DNA from: an uncultured Alphaproteobacteria bacterium
Lineage (GTDB): Bacteria; Pseudomonadota; Alphaproteobacteria; Micropepsales; Micropepsaceae
Assembly: GCA_903862715.1 (NCBI GenBank)
Contig: CAIOYY010000046.1
Span: forward strand, 1 to 36,751
Length of the DNA stretch: 36,751 nt
Direction: 5' to 3'
Part shown: one piece after another, positions 26,736 to 33,992 of the stretch
Layout: each line of letters begins with the position of its first letter
How positions within the stretch are numbered: the first letter of the stretch is position 1
Notes under the pieces: generated by a model
Database searches by the model: none
Told to the model about the DNA's origin: nothing
Seen by the model: the letters and a program-made list of their open reading frames with translations, nothing else
Program-made: the position numbers and the translations under genes

Positions 26736-27755
26736 GTGCCCAGGTACACTGACAGTCGAGCAGATCGTTTGAAGACCCCGAGAAAAATATTCGCTGTTGC
26801 CCCGATGATGGACTGGACCGACCGGCATTGCCGCGTCCTCCATAGGCTCTTAAGCCGTCATGCCCTTCTCTATACCGAGATGGTGACGGCAGACGCGGTG
26901 CTGCATGGAGACCGCGATAAGCTCATCGGGTTCTCACCCACTGAGCATCCCGTAGCATTGCAGCTTGGTGGCTCCGACCCCGCAAAACTTACCGAGGCGA
27001 GCCGCATAGGTGAAGACTTCGGCTACGACGAAATCAATCTCAATGTCGGCTGTCCGTCGGACCGTGTGCAATCGGGACGTTTCGGCGCCTGCCTGATGCG
27101 TGAGCCGCAACTCGTTGCCGATTGCGTCGGCGCGATGGGAAAGGCGGTGAGCATTCCTGTTACCGTGAAGTGCCGCATCGGGGTTGACGATCAGGACCCC
27201 GAAACCGCTTTGCCTGCATTGATCGAGGCTTGCGTCAAAGCAGGTGTCGCCGGGTTTGTGATCCATGCGCGCAAAGCGATGCTTGCAGGGCTTTCACCGC
27301 GCGAGAACCGCGATGTGCCGCCGCTGAACTATCCGCTGGTCTATGCGCTGAAAGAAGCAAACCCGGACCTGACCATTGTGCTCAACGGCGGTATCACGTC
27401 ACTCGATGAAGCGAAAGCGCACCTTGTCCATGTCGATGGCGTAATGCTGGGACGGGCTGCTTATCAGACTCCGGCGCTGCTAGCCGAGGTGGATTCACGC
27501 TTTTTCGACGGTGAGGAAACGGACATTGGCGCGGCGGTCGAGGCCTACTGCGGATATATTGCGGAGCGCCTCGCAGCGGGCGTGCCCCTCAATGCGATGA
27601 CAAAACACATGCTGGGGCTGTTTCACGGCCTTCCGGGCGCACGCCTGTTCCGGCGGCATTTGAGCGAGAACGTCACGCGGCCCGGCGCTAACCTTCAGAC
27701 GCTGCGCGATGCGCTGGCGCATCTGCAGGGCGCGACCGAAAGCGAAGCGGCCTAG
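26736..27755 (+). CDS. dusA: tRNA-dihydrouridine(20/20a) synthase DusA
   Basis: 339 aa from the GTG at 26736; a TTG at 26769 would give an N terminus (MKTPRKIFAVAPMMDWTDRH) more like other DusA proteins, and neither has a strong ribosome site. The flavoenzyme reduces uridine 20/20a in the tRNA D loop with NADPH. FMN-binding AVAPMMDWTDRH, the catalytic Cys in NVGCPSDRVQSG, FGACLM, HARKAMLAGLSP and LNGGI-x20-GVMLGRAAYQ are all present. It follows the exporter by 53 bases and converges on the phosphomutase with 15 bases between stops. Confidence 0.95.
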   Translation: MPRYTDSRADRLKTPRKIFAVAPMMDWTDRHCRVLHRLLSRHALLYTEMVTADAVLHGDRDKLIGFSPTEHPVALQLGGSDPAKLTEASRIGEDFGYDEINLNVGCPSDRVQSGRFGACLMREPQLVADCVGAMGKAVSIPVTVKCRIGVDDQDPETALPALIEACVKAGVAGFVIHARKAMLAGLSPRENRDVPPLNYPLVYALKEANPDLTIVLNGGITSLDEAKAHLVHVDGVMLGRAAYQTPALLAEVDSRFFDGEETDIGAAVEAYCGYIAERLAAGVPLNAMTKHMLGLFHGLPGARLFRRHLSENVTRPGANLQTLRDALAHLQGATESEAA

Positions 27756-27770
27756 TAGCTCTACTACGCG

Positions 27771-29270
27771 CTAGATCTTCTGATCGTACTCGCCGACTTC
27801 CTTGTGCTTCGAAAGCCGGGCATCGACATCCCGAAACATCGCGCGCATGTTTTCATCCGACGCCGGGCTCTCGCAAACCACCACCAGTGACGGTTTGTTG
27901 GAGGAGGCGCGCACCAGACCCCAGGTGCCATCCTCCAGCACTACGCGAACACCATTGACGGTGACGAGACTGACAATGTTCTGGCCGAGAATTTTCTCGC
28001 CACGCGCTTTCATGCCTTCATATTCGGCAACGATTTCATCGACGACGCGGTACTTCTCGGTATCGGAACAATAGGGACCCATGGTGGGCGAGCCCCAGGT
28101 CTTCGGTAGATCCTGCATCATGGCGGATATGGGTTTATTACCCGCGCGGTCGAGCATTTCGAGGACTGCGATGGCTGCGACGATGGAATCATCATAGCCG
28201 CGCCCGACCGGCGGATTGAAAAAATAGTGCCCGCTTTTCTCAAAGCCGGCGAGCGCGCCCAGTTCTGAAGTGCGGCGCTTTATGTAGGAGTGACCGGTCT
28301 TCCAATAATCGGTGACGACACCGCGTTCCTTCAGCACCGGATCGACCTGATAGATGCCGGTCGACTTCACATCGACGACGAATTTTGCGTTCGGATTACG
28401 CGAAGAGAGATCACGGGCCAGCAGAACCCCAACTTTGTCGGCGAAAATTTCTTCACCCTTGTCGTCGACGACGCCGCAACGATCGCCGTCACCATCGAAG
28501 CCGAGCGCGAGCTCGGCACCCGATTCGCGCACGGCATCGCTCATCGCATGCAACATCTTCATGTCTTCGGGATTGGGATTGTATTTGGGGAAGTTGTAAT
28601 CGAGCTCGGCATCCATGGGCACAACATCAGCACCGATCCGGCGCAGCGCCTCGGGCGCGAACGCACCCGCCGTGCCATTGCCGCAGGCCGCAACGACGCG
28701 AATGGGACGCGACAGGCGATGGCCTTTGGTTACGTCGTTGAGATATTGTTCACGCATGCCTTCGACGCGAATATATTTTCCGCCGTTGCGTTCCACGCCC
28801 TTGCCGCCGAGCACGATAGCTTTCAGGCGATTGATTTCGTCGGGACCGAAGGTCAGCGGCCGGTGCGCGCCCATCTTCACGCCCGTCCAGCCATTCTCGT
28901 TATGACTGGCCGTAACCATGGCGACCGCAGGCACATCAAGCGCGAATTGCGCGAAATAAGCGACGGGTGACAGCGCGAGGCCAATATCGTGAACCTCGCA
29001 GCCCGCGCTCATCAGGCCCAGCGTCAATGCCTGTTTGATCGTCAGCGAATAGGAGCGGTAGTCGTGACCAACGACGATTTTCGGTGCGACGCCGAGCTCG
29101 TGAAGGTAGGTGCCCAGCCCGAGGCCCAGCGCTTGCATACCGAGAAGATTGATTTCCTCCGGGTAAAGCCAACGGGCGTCATATTCACGGAAACCTGTCG
29201 GGGCGACGAGCGCTTCGTTTTCAAAGGCGAGCGTATTCGGGCGAATGTCGCTGATGGGCATAAATGTCAT
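27771..29270 (-). CDS. phosphomannomutase / phosphoglucomutase
   Basis: 499 aa, alpha-D-phosphohexomutase superfamily (AlgC/ManB-like). The phosphoserine loop is TASHNENGWTGVKMG, the Mg2+ loop is GFDGDGDRCG, the sugar-specificity loop is FEKSGHYFFNP (usually GEESGH), and the phosphate-binding C-terminal RASSNKPSLVV is present. It interconverts hexose 1- and 6-phosphates for cell-surface polysaccharide and nucleotide-sugar supply. The ATG at 29270 is used; a second ATG at 29261 is possible. Replacement of the first Glu of the GEESGH loop is unusual but seen in alphaproteobacterial relatives as far as I recall. Confidence 0.94.
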   Translation of the reverse strand: MTFMPISDIRPNTLAFENEALVAPTGFREYDARWLYPEEINLLGMQALGLGLGTYLHELGVAPKIVVGHDYRSYSLTIKQALTLGLMSAGCEVHDIGLALSPVAYFAQFALDVPAVAMVTASHNENGWTGVKMGAHRPLTFGPDEINRLKAIVLGGKGVERNGGKYIRVEGMREQYLNDVTKGHRLSRPIRVVAACGNGTAGAFAPEALRRIGADVVPMDAELDYNFPKYNPNPEDMKMLHAMSDAVRESGAELALGFDGDGDRCGVVDDKGEEIFADKVGVLLARDLSSRNPNAKFVVDVKSTGIYQVDPVLKERGVVTDYWKTGHSYIKRRTSELGALAGFEKSGHYFFNPPVGRGYDDSIVAAIAVLEMLDRAGNKPISAMMQDLPKTWGSPTMGPYCSDTEKYRVVDEIVAEYEGMKARGEKILGQNIVSLVTVNGVRVVLEDGTWGLVRASSNKPSLVVVCESPASDENMRAMFRDVDARLSKHKEVGEYDQKI

Positions 29271-29352
29271 AACGTATCCGCGGGAAGTGTCGGCCTCGAT
29301 CTAATGCGCCCACAGTTGCGATGCAACGGCGCGCGGGAAACAAATCGGAGAC

Positions 29353-29383
29353 AAAAAAAGGCCCGGGCATTACCGGGCCTTTT
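29353..29383 (-). terminator. intrinsic terminator after the exported protein gene
   Basis: An 11-bp stem AAAAGGCCCGG (29356-29366) / CCGGGCCTTTT (29373-29383) with a six-base loop. On the minus strand it runs into a stretch of seven T. It lies 24 bases downstream of the stop at 29407 and separates that gene from the phosphomutase. Confidence 0.93.
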
Positions 29384-29406
29384 CAATGCCAATTCAGCAA
29401 CCGATT

Positions 29407-29949
29407 TCAGTGATAACCGCTGAGATCGAAGCTGAGGGAATTGGTAAAGCGGATAACCATCGAGGAATTCGGCTGGCCATGCGCCGGAAGCACGGTCGCC
29501 CTGATGATGTAAAGGCGGCCCTGTGCGTTCACGAGGCAAGCCGTCTGACGACGGCCGGCATTATTGGCGAGGTCCACACTGACGAGACGGCCGTAAATGG
29601 CATCCGCACCGCCTTCCACCCGGTTGGTCATATTCGCAAGCGGTGTGCCTTCGTGTTCGGCGTTCGCGACGCATTCACCGAGAATGCTGGAGGCCACGTT
29701 AATCTTGTCCTGCACTTCAGCAACCGTCATCTCATAGACGATATTGTCGTCTTCAATATGGAATTCGGTCGTGGGTACCGTGCCGACGACCGGCGTGGTG
29801 TATTCACCGGCGGTACGCGTGGGCTCTCCTGGAAACTCCTTGGCGATCCCAAGATCTTCCATTCTGAGTTCCTGCCATGCGGGTGCCGCCAGAGCGGAAC
29901 TCGCCGCAAGCGTTGCCGCAGCGATCATCGTAAACGCCAAAAAGCGCAT
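29407..29949 (-). CDS. small exported protein of unknown function (paralogue of the gene at 2185)
   Basis: 180 aa. A signal peptide, MRFLAFTMIAAATLAASSALA, is followed by a mature part that opens PAWQELRMEDLGIAKEFPGEPT and continues TAGEYTTPVVGTVPTTEFH, the same motif series as the protein at 2185-2751. It then has two cysteines (ECVAN and TACLVN) that the other copy lacks and that could form a disulphide. It ends IRFTNSLSFDLSGYH. The ATG has AGGAGAGAAAGTTC upstream. Likely periplasmic; no function is known to me. Confidence 0.85.
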   Translation of the reverse strand: MRFLAFTMIAAATLAASSALAAPAWQELRMEDLGIAKEFPGEPTRTAGEYTTPVVGTVPTTEFHIEDDNIVYEMTVAEVQDKINVASSILGECVANAEHEGTPLANMTNRVEGGADAIYGRLVSVDLANNAGRRQTACLVNAQGRLYIIRATVLPAHGQPNSSMVIRFTNSLSFDLSGYH

Positions 29950-30130
29950 GAACTTTCTCTCCTGTGATCATTTCCATGCCCTCTTCGGGGCAATCCCTTG
30001 AAAAAAGATGACATAAAACCCGCCCCGTGTCTTGGGTGGACGGGCGGCCGGACAAATTTCCCGGCTGCCACAAGAACCGCGTTTAACGCCTGCTCCCGTT
30101 ATACGCAGCGCTATGGCGACGCCCTTTTAT

Positions 30131-30159
30131 ACGTCAGAATGATGTGGTATATTTATAAT
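30131..30159 (+). promoter_or_regulatory. possible promoter with consensus -10 close to the cobA start
   Basis: A perfect TATAAT at 30154-30159 sits inside a markedly A+T-rich stretch (30145-30180). A start of transcription near 30166 would leave an untranslated leader of only about 14 bases. The -35 position (ACGTCA at 30131-30136) is weak. Confidence 0.45.
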
Positions 30160-30179
30160 AACATTTTCGTGAGTGTTAA

Positions 30180-31070
30180 ATGAGTCCCCTCCCCGACGTG
30201 GATCGTCCGAGCATGGAAGACCGGCTGGCGCTGCGCCGCCTGGCGGAGCTGTTTTCTCTTCCCCGATTGGAGCGCGGCTGGGTCTGGCTGGCTGGCGCGG
30301 GACCCGGCGATCCCGGGCTTGCGTCTTTCCTTACCTTCGCGGCGATCGCTGAAGCCGACGTCATTGTCAGCGACGCCTTGGTGAACGATTCCCTTCTTGC
30401 CCTCGCGCGGCCCGAGGCCAAGATCATTGATGCCGGCAAGCGCGGCGGCAAACCCTCACCCAAACAAGCGGTTATCTCGGGCCAATTGGTGAATTACGCA
30501 CGCAAGGGCTTACGCGTATTGCGGCTCAAGGGCGGCGATCCGTTCGTGTTCGGCCGTGGCGGTGAAGAAGCGCAGGCACTGGTCAGAGCCAAAATTCCGT
30601 TCCGAATTGTTCCTGGGATTACCGCAGGCACCGGTGGCCTCGCTTATGCCGGCATCCCTGTCACCCATCGCGAAACCAACCAGGCGGTGACCTTTCTGAC
30701 GGGCTATGGCGCGGACGGGAAGATTCCGGATTTCCGCTGGGACGCTATCGCGCAAGGCTCCCCCACGCTCGTTTTCTACATGGCACGCAAGCATGCGGGC
30801 GAGATTGCGGCCCGGCTTATCGATGCCGGGCGTCCCATCGACGAGCCTGCCGCCATTATAAGCAATGCAAGCCTTGCCGATCAGACGACCCAACTGACGA
30901 CGTTAGGCGAACTCGGAAGGGTTGCGCTTGAGGCTCAAACGCCCGCGATTATCGTTATAGGCGAAAATGTAAGGCTGGCCGCAGGGCTGGACTGGCTCGG
31001 CGCGGCCCTCCATGGCCGTGTCCTCGATCCCGATCCCTTGAAAAACAGTACGTTGCGAAACACCGGTTAA
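30180..31070 (+). CDS. cobA: uroporphyrinogen-III C-methyltransferase (SUMT)
   Basis: 296 aa. It methylates uroporphyrinogen III twice with S-adenosylmethionine to give precorrin-2, the branch point to sirohaem and cobalamin. The glycine-rich AGAGPGDPGL (about 40-49), VVSDALVND-like strand (VIVSDALVN), KRGGKPSPKQ, LKGGDPFVFGRGGEE and VPGITAGTGGLAYAGIPVTHR are all present. It is about 30 residues longer at the N terminus than the shortest SUMT proteins; an ATG at 30213 would shorten this. No Shine-Dalgarno sequence precedes the ATG at 30180. Sulphite reductase or nitrite reductase genes, its usual neighbours, are not in the window. Confidence 0.95.
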   Translation: MSPLPDVDRPSMEDRLALRRLAELFSLPRLERGWVWLAGAGPGDPGLASFLTFAAIAEADVIVSDALVNDSLLALARPEAKIIDAGKRGGKPSPKQAVISGQLVNYARKGLRVLRLKGGDPFVFGRGGEEAQALVRAKIPFRIVPGITAGTGGLAYAGIPVTHRETNQAVTFLTGYGADGKIPDFRWDAIAQGSPTLVFYMARKHAGEIAARLIDAGRPIDEPAAIISNASLADQTTQLTTLGELGRVALEAQTPAIIVIGENVRLAAGLDWLGAALHGRVLDPDPLKNSTLRNTG

Positions 31071-31146
31071 ATTTTCCTCCGGGCCTTAACGCAGATTTAA
31101 AGCGCGCTACGCGACACTTCCGCCCGCAGAATGAGGACGGAAGTAC

Positions 31147-31680
31147 ATGGCGCGCGCGCAATTTCACAAGAACCAGAGAGTTTACGTTAAGCCGGTAGGA
31201 ACCTGGGCGCTTGTCGAGCGTGTGCTTCCGCAATGGACCAAGGGGCTCTCGGAGCCGATCCGCGTCTTCTACGATGTCGGTCTTGGACGCGACTTTTCGG
31301 TGGAAGAACTGCAGGCGGAAATGTCGTTCGAGCACCCCCCGGGCGACGACCGTGAAGAATGGCGCGTCGTGCGCGCCCGCAACAAATGGCAATCGGCGGA
31401 AGAAACTTCCGATCATCCCTATCCCGGCACTTATCCTCTGGTCGTGACGGGCGAAACCGAATGGGGTGGATGGCGCGTTCCGGGCGCCGAATATGCCCTC
31501 TCCCCCACCCGTGTCGAACGCCAAGCGCGTGTCATTGCCGCCGCACCCCGCATGGCATCGGTCATCAACCGGCTGACAGCATGGGCCAAAACCATTCCCA
31601 ACGATGTCCCCGAAGCCTTGCGCGACATCGTCCGTGATTCCAGCGATGTATCGGCCTATCTCGCCAGCACGGCGGATTAG
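31147..31680 (+). CDS. conserved hypothetical protein, 177 aa
   Basis: A soluble protein with no signal or membrane segment, opening MARAQFHKNQRVYVKPVGTW. The sequence reads as a small beta domain (VYVKPVGTWALVERVLP and PIRVFYDVGLGRDFSVEEL), a charged middle (GDDREEWRVVRARNKWQ) and a helical C-terminal part. The FHKNQRVYVKPVGTWA opening resembles a KOW/SH3-like barrel, but I cannot name a family. The ATG has GGA about 8 bases upstream. It lies 76 bases after cobA and may be co-transcribed. Confidence 0.78.
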   Translation: MARAQFHKNQRVYVKPVGTWALVERVLPQWTKGLSEPIRVFYDVGLGRDFSVEELQAEMSFEHPPGDDREEWRVVRARNKWQSAEETSDHPYPGTYPLVVTGETEWGGWRVPGAEYALSPTRVERQARVIAAAPRMASVINRLTAWAKTIPNDVPEALRDIVRDSSDVSAYLASTAD

Positions 31681-31743
31681 CACCGCCCCCCGCGAACACG
31701 GGGAATTGCGCGCGGTGATCACCGCCCCTAACCTCGCTATTGG

Positions 31744-32853
31744 ATGAGCGCGGGCGAACCCATGTCAGATCACAGCATGCCGGCAGGCGTGGCGACGCCT
31801 GCTGGAGAGTATCCGTTTGAATTTCGCGGTTCGGGTGGCGAATATTTCCGCATCTGGATCGTGAATCTCGCGCTTACGATCCTCACGCTGGGAATTTACG
31901 GCGCCTGGGCGAAAGTCCGGACGCGGCGTTACTTCAACGGAAGCACCTATGTCGCCGGTCACGCCTTCGACTACCACGCCTCTCCGTTGCGAATCCTGCT
32001 GGGACGCGCGATCGCGGTCGTTCTTCTGATCGGTTATTCGCTCAGTTCCGTTTTCCCGATCGCTCTTCTTGTTTGGCTTCTGGTGTTTGTGGGGGGTCTG
32101 CCGTGGCTGATCAATTCATCGCTGCGGTTCAATGCGCGTTACACCAGCTACCGCAATGTCCGTTTCGGGTTCACCGGATCCTATTTTGGCGCCCTGAAAG
32201 CCTTCGTGCTGTGGCCCATATTCGGCACGATCCTGCCCTTTTTCTGGCCGCTGGCCCACCGCGCCCGCAATTACTTTTATGTCGATCACCATACCTATGG
32301 CGGACGCAGCTTTTCCTGCTCGTATGAGGGTTGGGAGATTTACAAGATCTACCTTATCGGATGGGCACTTTTCATCGCCATCGCCGTCGCTTCCGTGTAT
32401 GTGGGACTTAACATCGTTGATCTTGAGCAGCTTCGCAGCGATTTCGAAACCGCGGAGCAGAACCCCGAAGAGCTTCCGACCGGTCTTTTTGGGCTGTTTG
32501 TCGCGCTCTATGTTTTTGCGCTGCTAACCTTCCTGGTCGTCGGAACCTATATCCGCACGATGGCGTTCAATCTTGCCATAGACAATACGCAAATTGACGG
32601 CAAACACTGGCTGGATGCAAAGCTGAACCCCTTTACGATGGTCTGGATCACGCTGAGTAACCTTGTGTTAATCTTCGTAACGTTTGGGATTTTCTATCCT
32701 TGGGCGCGGGTTCGCGTGGCGCGATACACCTCCTCAAACCTGACCCTTTATGCGAGTGGCGGCCTCGACAATTACATGACCGAGATAGCGCAGGAACAGA
32801 GTGCGATCGGAGAGGAAGTCGCCGGATTCTTCGACGTCGATATCGGGCTGTGA
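31744..32853 (+). CDS. DUF898 (YjgN-family) membrane protein
   Basis: 369 aa; the ATG at 31744 is used, with an ATG at 31762 as alternative. It has about six to seven hydrophobic segments in two similar halves. FEFRGSGGEYFRIWIVNLALTILTLGIYGAWAKVR opens the first, and LNPFTMVWITLSNL followed by FVTFGIFYPWARVRVARY repeats the pattern near the C terminus; both halves carry the [YF]xxWAKVRxxRY signature of DUF898. The role is unknown. It is joined to an M48 protease by a GTGA overlap. Confidence 0.9.
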   Translation: MSAGEPMSDHSMPAGVATPAGEYPFEFRGSGGEYFRIWIVNLALTILTLGIYGAWAKVRTRRYFNGSTYVAGHAFDYHASPLRILLGRAIAVVLLIGYSLSSVFPIALLVWLLVFVGGLPWLINSSLRFNARYTSYRNVRFGFTGSYFGALKAFVLWPIFGTILPFFWPLAHRARNYFYVDHHTYGGRSFSCSYEGWEIYKIYLIGWALFIAIAVASVYVGLNIVDLEQLRSDFETAEQNPEELPTGLFGLFVALYVFALLTFLVVGTYIRTMAFNLAIDNTQIDGKHWLDAKLNPFTMVWITLSNLVLIFVTFGIFYPWARVRVARYTSSNLTLYASGGLDNYMTEIAQEQSAIGEEVAGFFDVDIGL

Positions 32854-33893
32854 CCTCGGAATTGTCCGGCCGTTATTTTCCGGCGGGCGCATCGCGTTTC
32901 CATGCCGCGAAGCTACGTACAGAAATCGACGGCTCGTTCGCCGTTTTGACGGACGATATTACCGAGAGGGAGCGCGGCGCATTTCCTGCGGTGGGCATTT
33001 CCTCCCGTCTTGGAAATCTGCCGCGCCGCCTTAGCCTTCCGTCTGGAGCGTTATTCGAATGCGACGACAATGACGCGGTGGACCGCCTGCTTTCCAAGCA
33101 TCGTCCGAAAGATCGCAGTGGGTACATTTCCCGCCTGGAGTCCTCATGGCGACTGGCGATCGCTGCGATCGTCATGACCGTCATCGCGGGTGCCGGCTTC
33201 GCTTTTTTCGGTGTGCCCTATACCGCCGACTTCCTCGCCCAGAGAACGCCGCGTGAGGTCGACGACATTTTCGGGCGGGAAGCCTTGCGCACCCTCGACG
33301 GCGTGTTTCTTCAACCGAGCGCTCTTTCGGAGGCCGAACAGGCGCAGATACAGGCCATTTTTGCCCGTGCTGCGCGAGAGGGCGCGCGCGGCGAAGACGG
33401 CTACCGCCTTCTCGTTCGTTCGTCCCCGATCATCGGCCCCAATGCGTTGGCCCTTCCTGACGGAACGATTATTCTCACCGACGAGTTATGGGCCTTACGC
33501 GAGCATGACGATGAAGTTCTCGGCGTTCTCATGCATGAAACGGCGCATGTGGACCGACGGCATAGTTTGCAGTCGCTCTATCAGGCAGCCATTGTCCCCG
33601 CCGTTATCGCGCTGGTCACCGGCGATCCCACGCAGATCGCGCAAATGGCCACCATTCTCCCTGGCATTCTGATGCAATCGGCCTATTCACGCGGCCTCGA
33701 ACAGGAAGCAGACGATGACGCCGCGGTCATTCTGCAACGTATCGGTTCAGATCCCGCACACCTCGCGGACATGCTGGAAAGGTTGCAAAGGGAGGTCTGC
33801 GGCGAGGAGGAGTGCGCCCCAAGCTGGATCGGAACCCATCCGGAAACCGCGTCGCGCGCCGCGAGATTACGCGGCGCAACCCAAGCTCCCTAG
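32850..33893 (+). CDS. M48-family membrane metalloprotease
   Basis: 347 aa from the GTG at 32850, which overlaps the DUF898 stop. The N-terminal cytoplasmic part of about 95 residues has a small beta domain (GRYFPAGASRFHAAKLR). One membrane segment, AIAAIVMTVIAGAGFAFFGV, follows, then the zinc-protease domain with HETAH (229-233) and the downstream glutamate in LEQEAD (283-288). The family cleaves misfolded or specific envelope proteins. The Thr in HETAH is within the HExxH pattern. The tight coupling suggests that the DUF898 protein is a partner or substrate, which is inference. Confidence 0.92.
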   Translation: MTSELSGRYFPAGASRFHAAKLRTEIDGSFAVLTDDITERERGAFPAVGISSRLGNLPRRLSLPSGALFECDDNDAVDRLLSKHRPKDRSGYISRLESSWRLAIAAIVMTVIAGAGFAFFGVPYTADFLAQRTPREVDDIFGREALRTLDGVFLQPSALSEAEQAQIQAIFARAAREGARGEDGYRLLVRSSPIIGPNALALPDGTIILTDELWALREHDDEVLGVLMHETAHVDRRHSLQSLYQAAIVPAVIALVTGDPTQIAQMATILPGILMQSAYSRGLEQEADDDAAVILQRIGSDPAHLADMLERLQREVCGEEECAPSWIGTHPETASRAARLRGATQAP

Positions 33894-33992
33894 CGGCAGT
33901 TCGTCTCACATCTGTTACAAGTCGGTTTCAATCGGCGGAACTGCGCCTATATCCGTATCCATACGACCTGTGAGCACCCTTAGGACTCTAGA

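Noticed and set aside
27753-27766. TAGTAG/CTACTA repeat between dusA and the phosphomutase
   Set aside because: Two-base loop, weak A+T pairing and no T run; probably chance overlap of stop codons.
29998-30183. 61-codon frame before cobA
   Set aside because: Runs through the A+T-rich promoter block and the cobA start; no conserved features.
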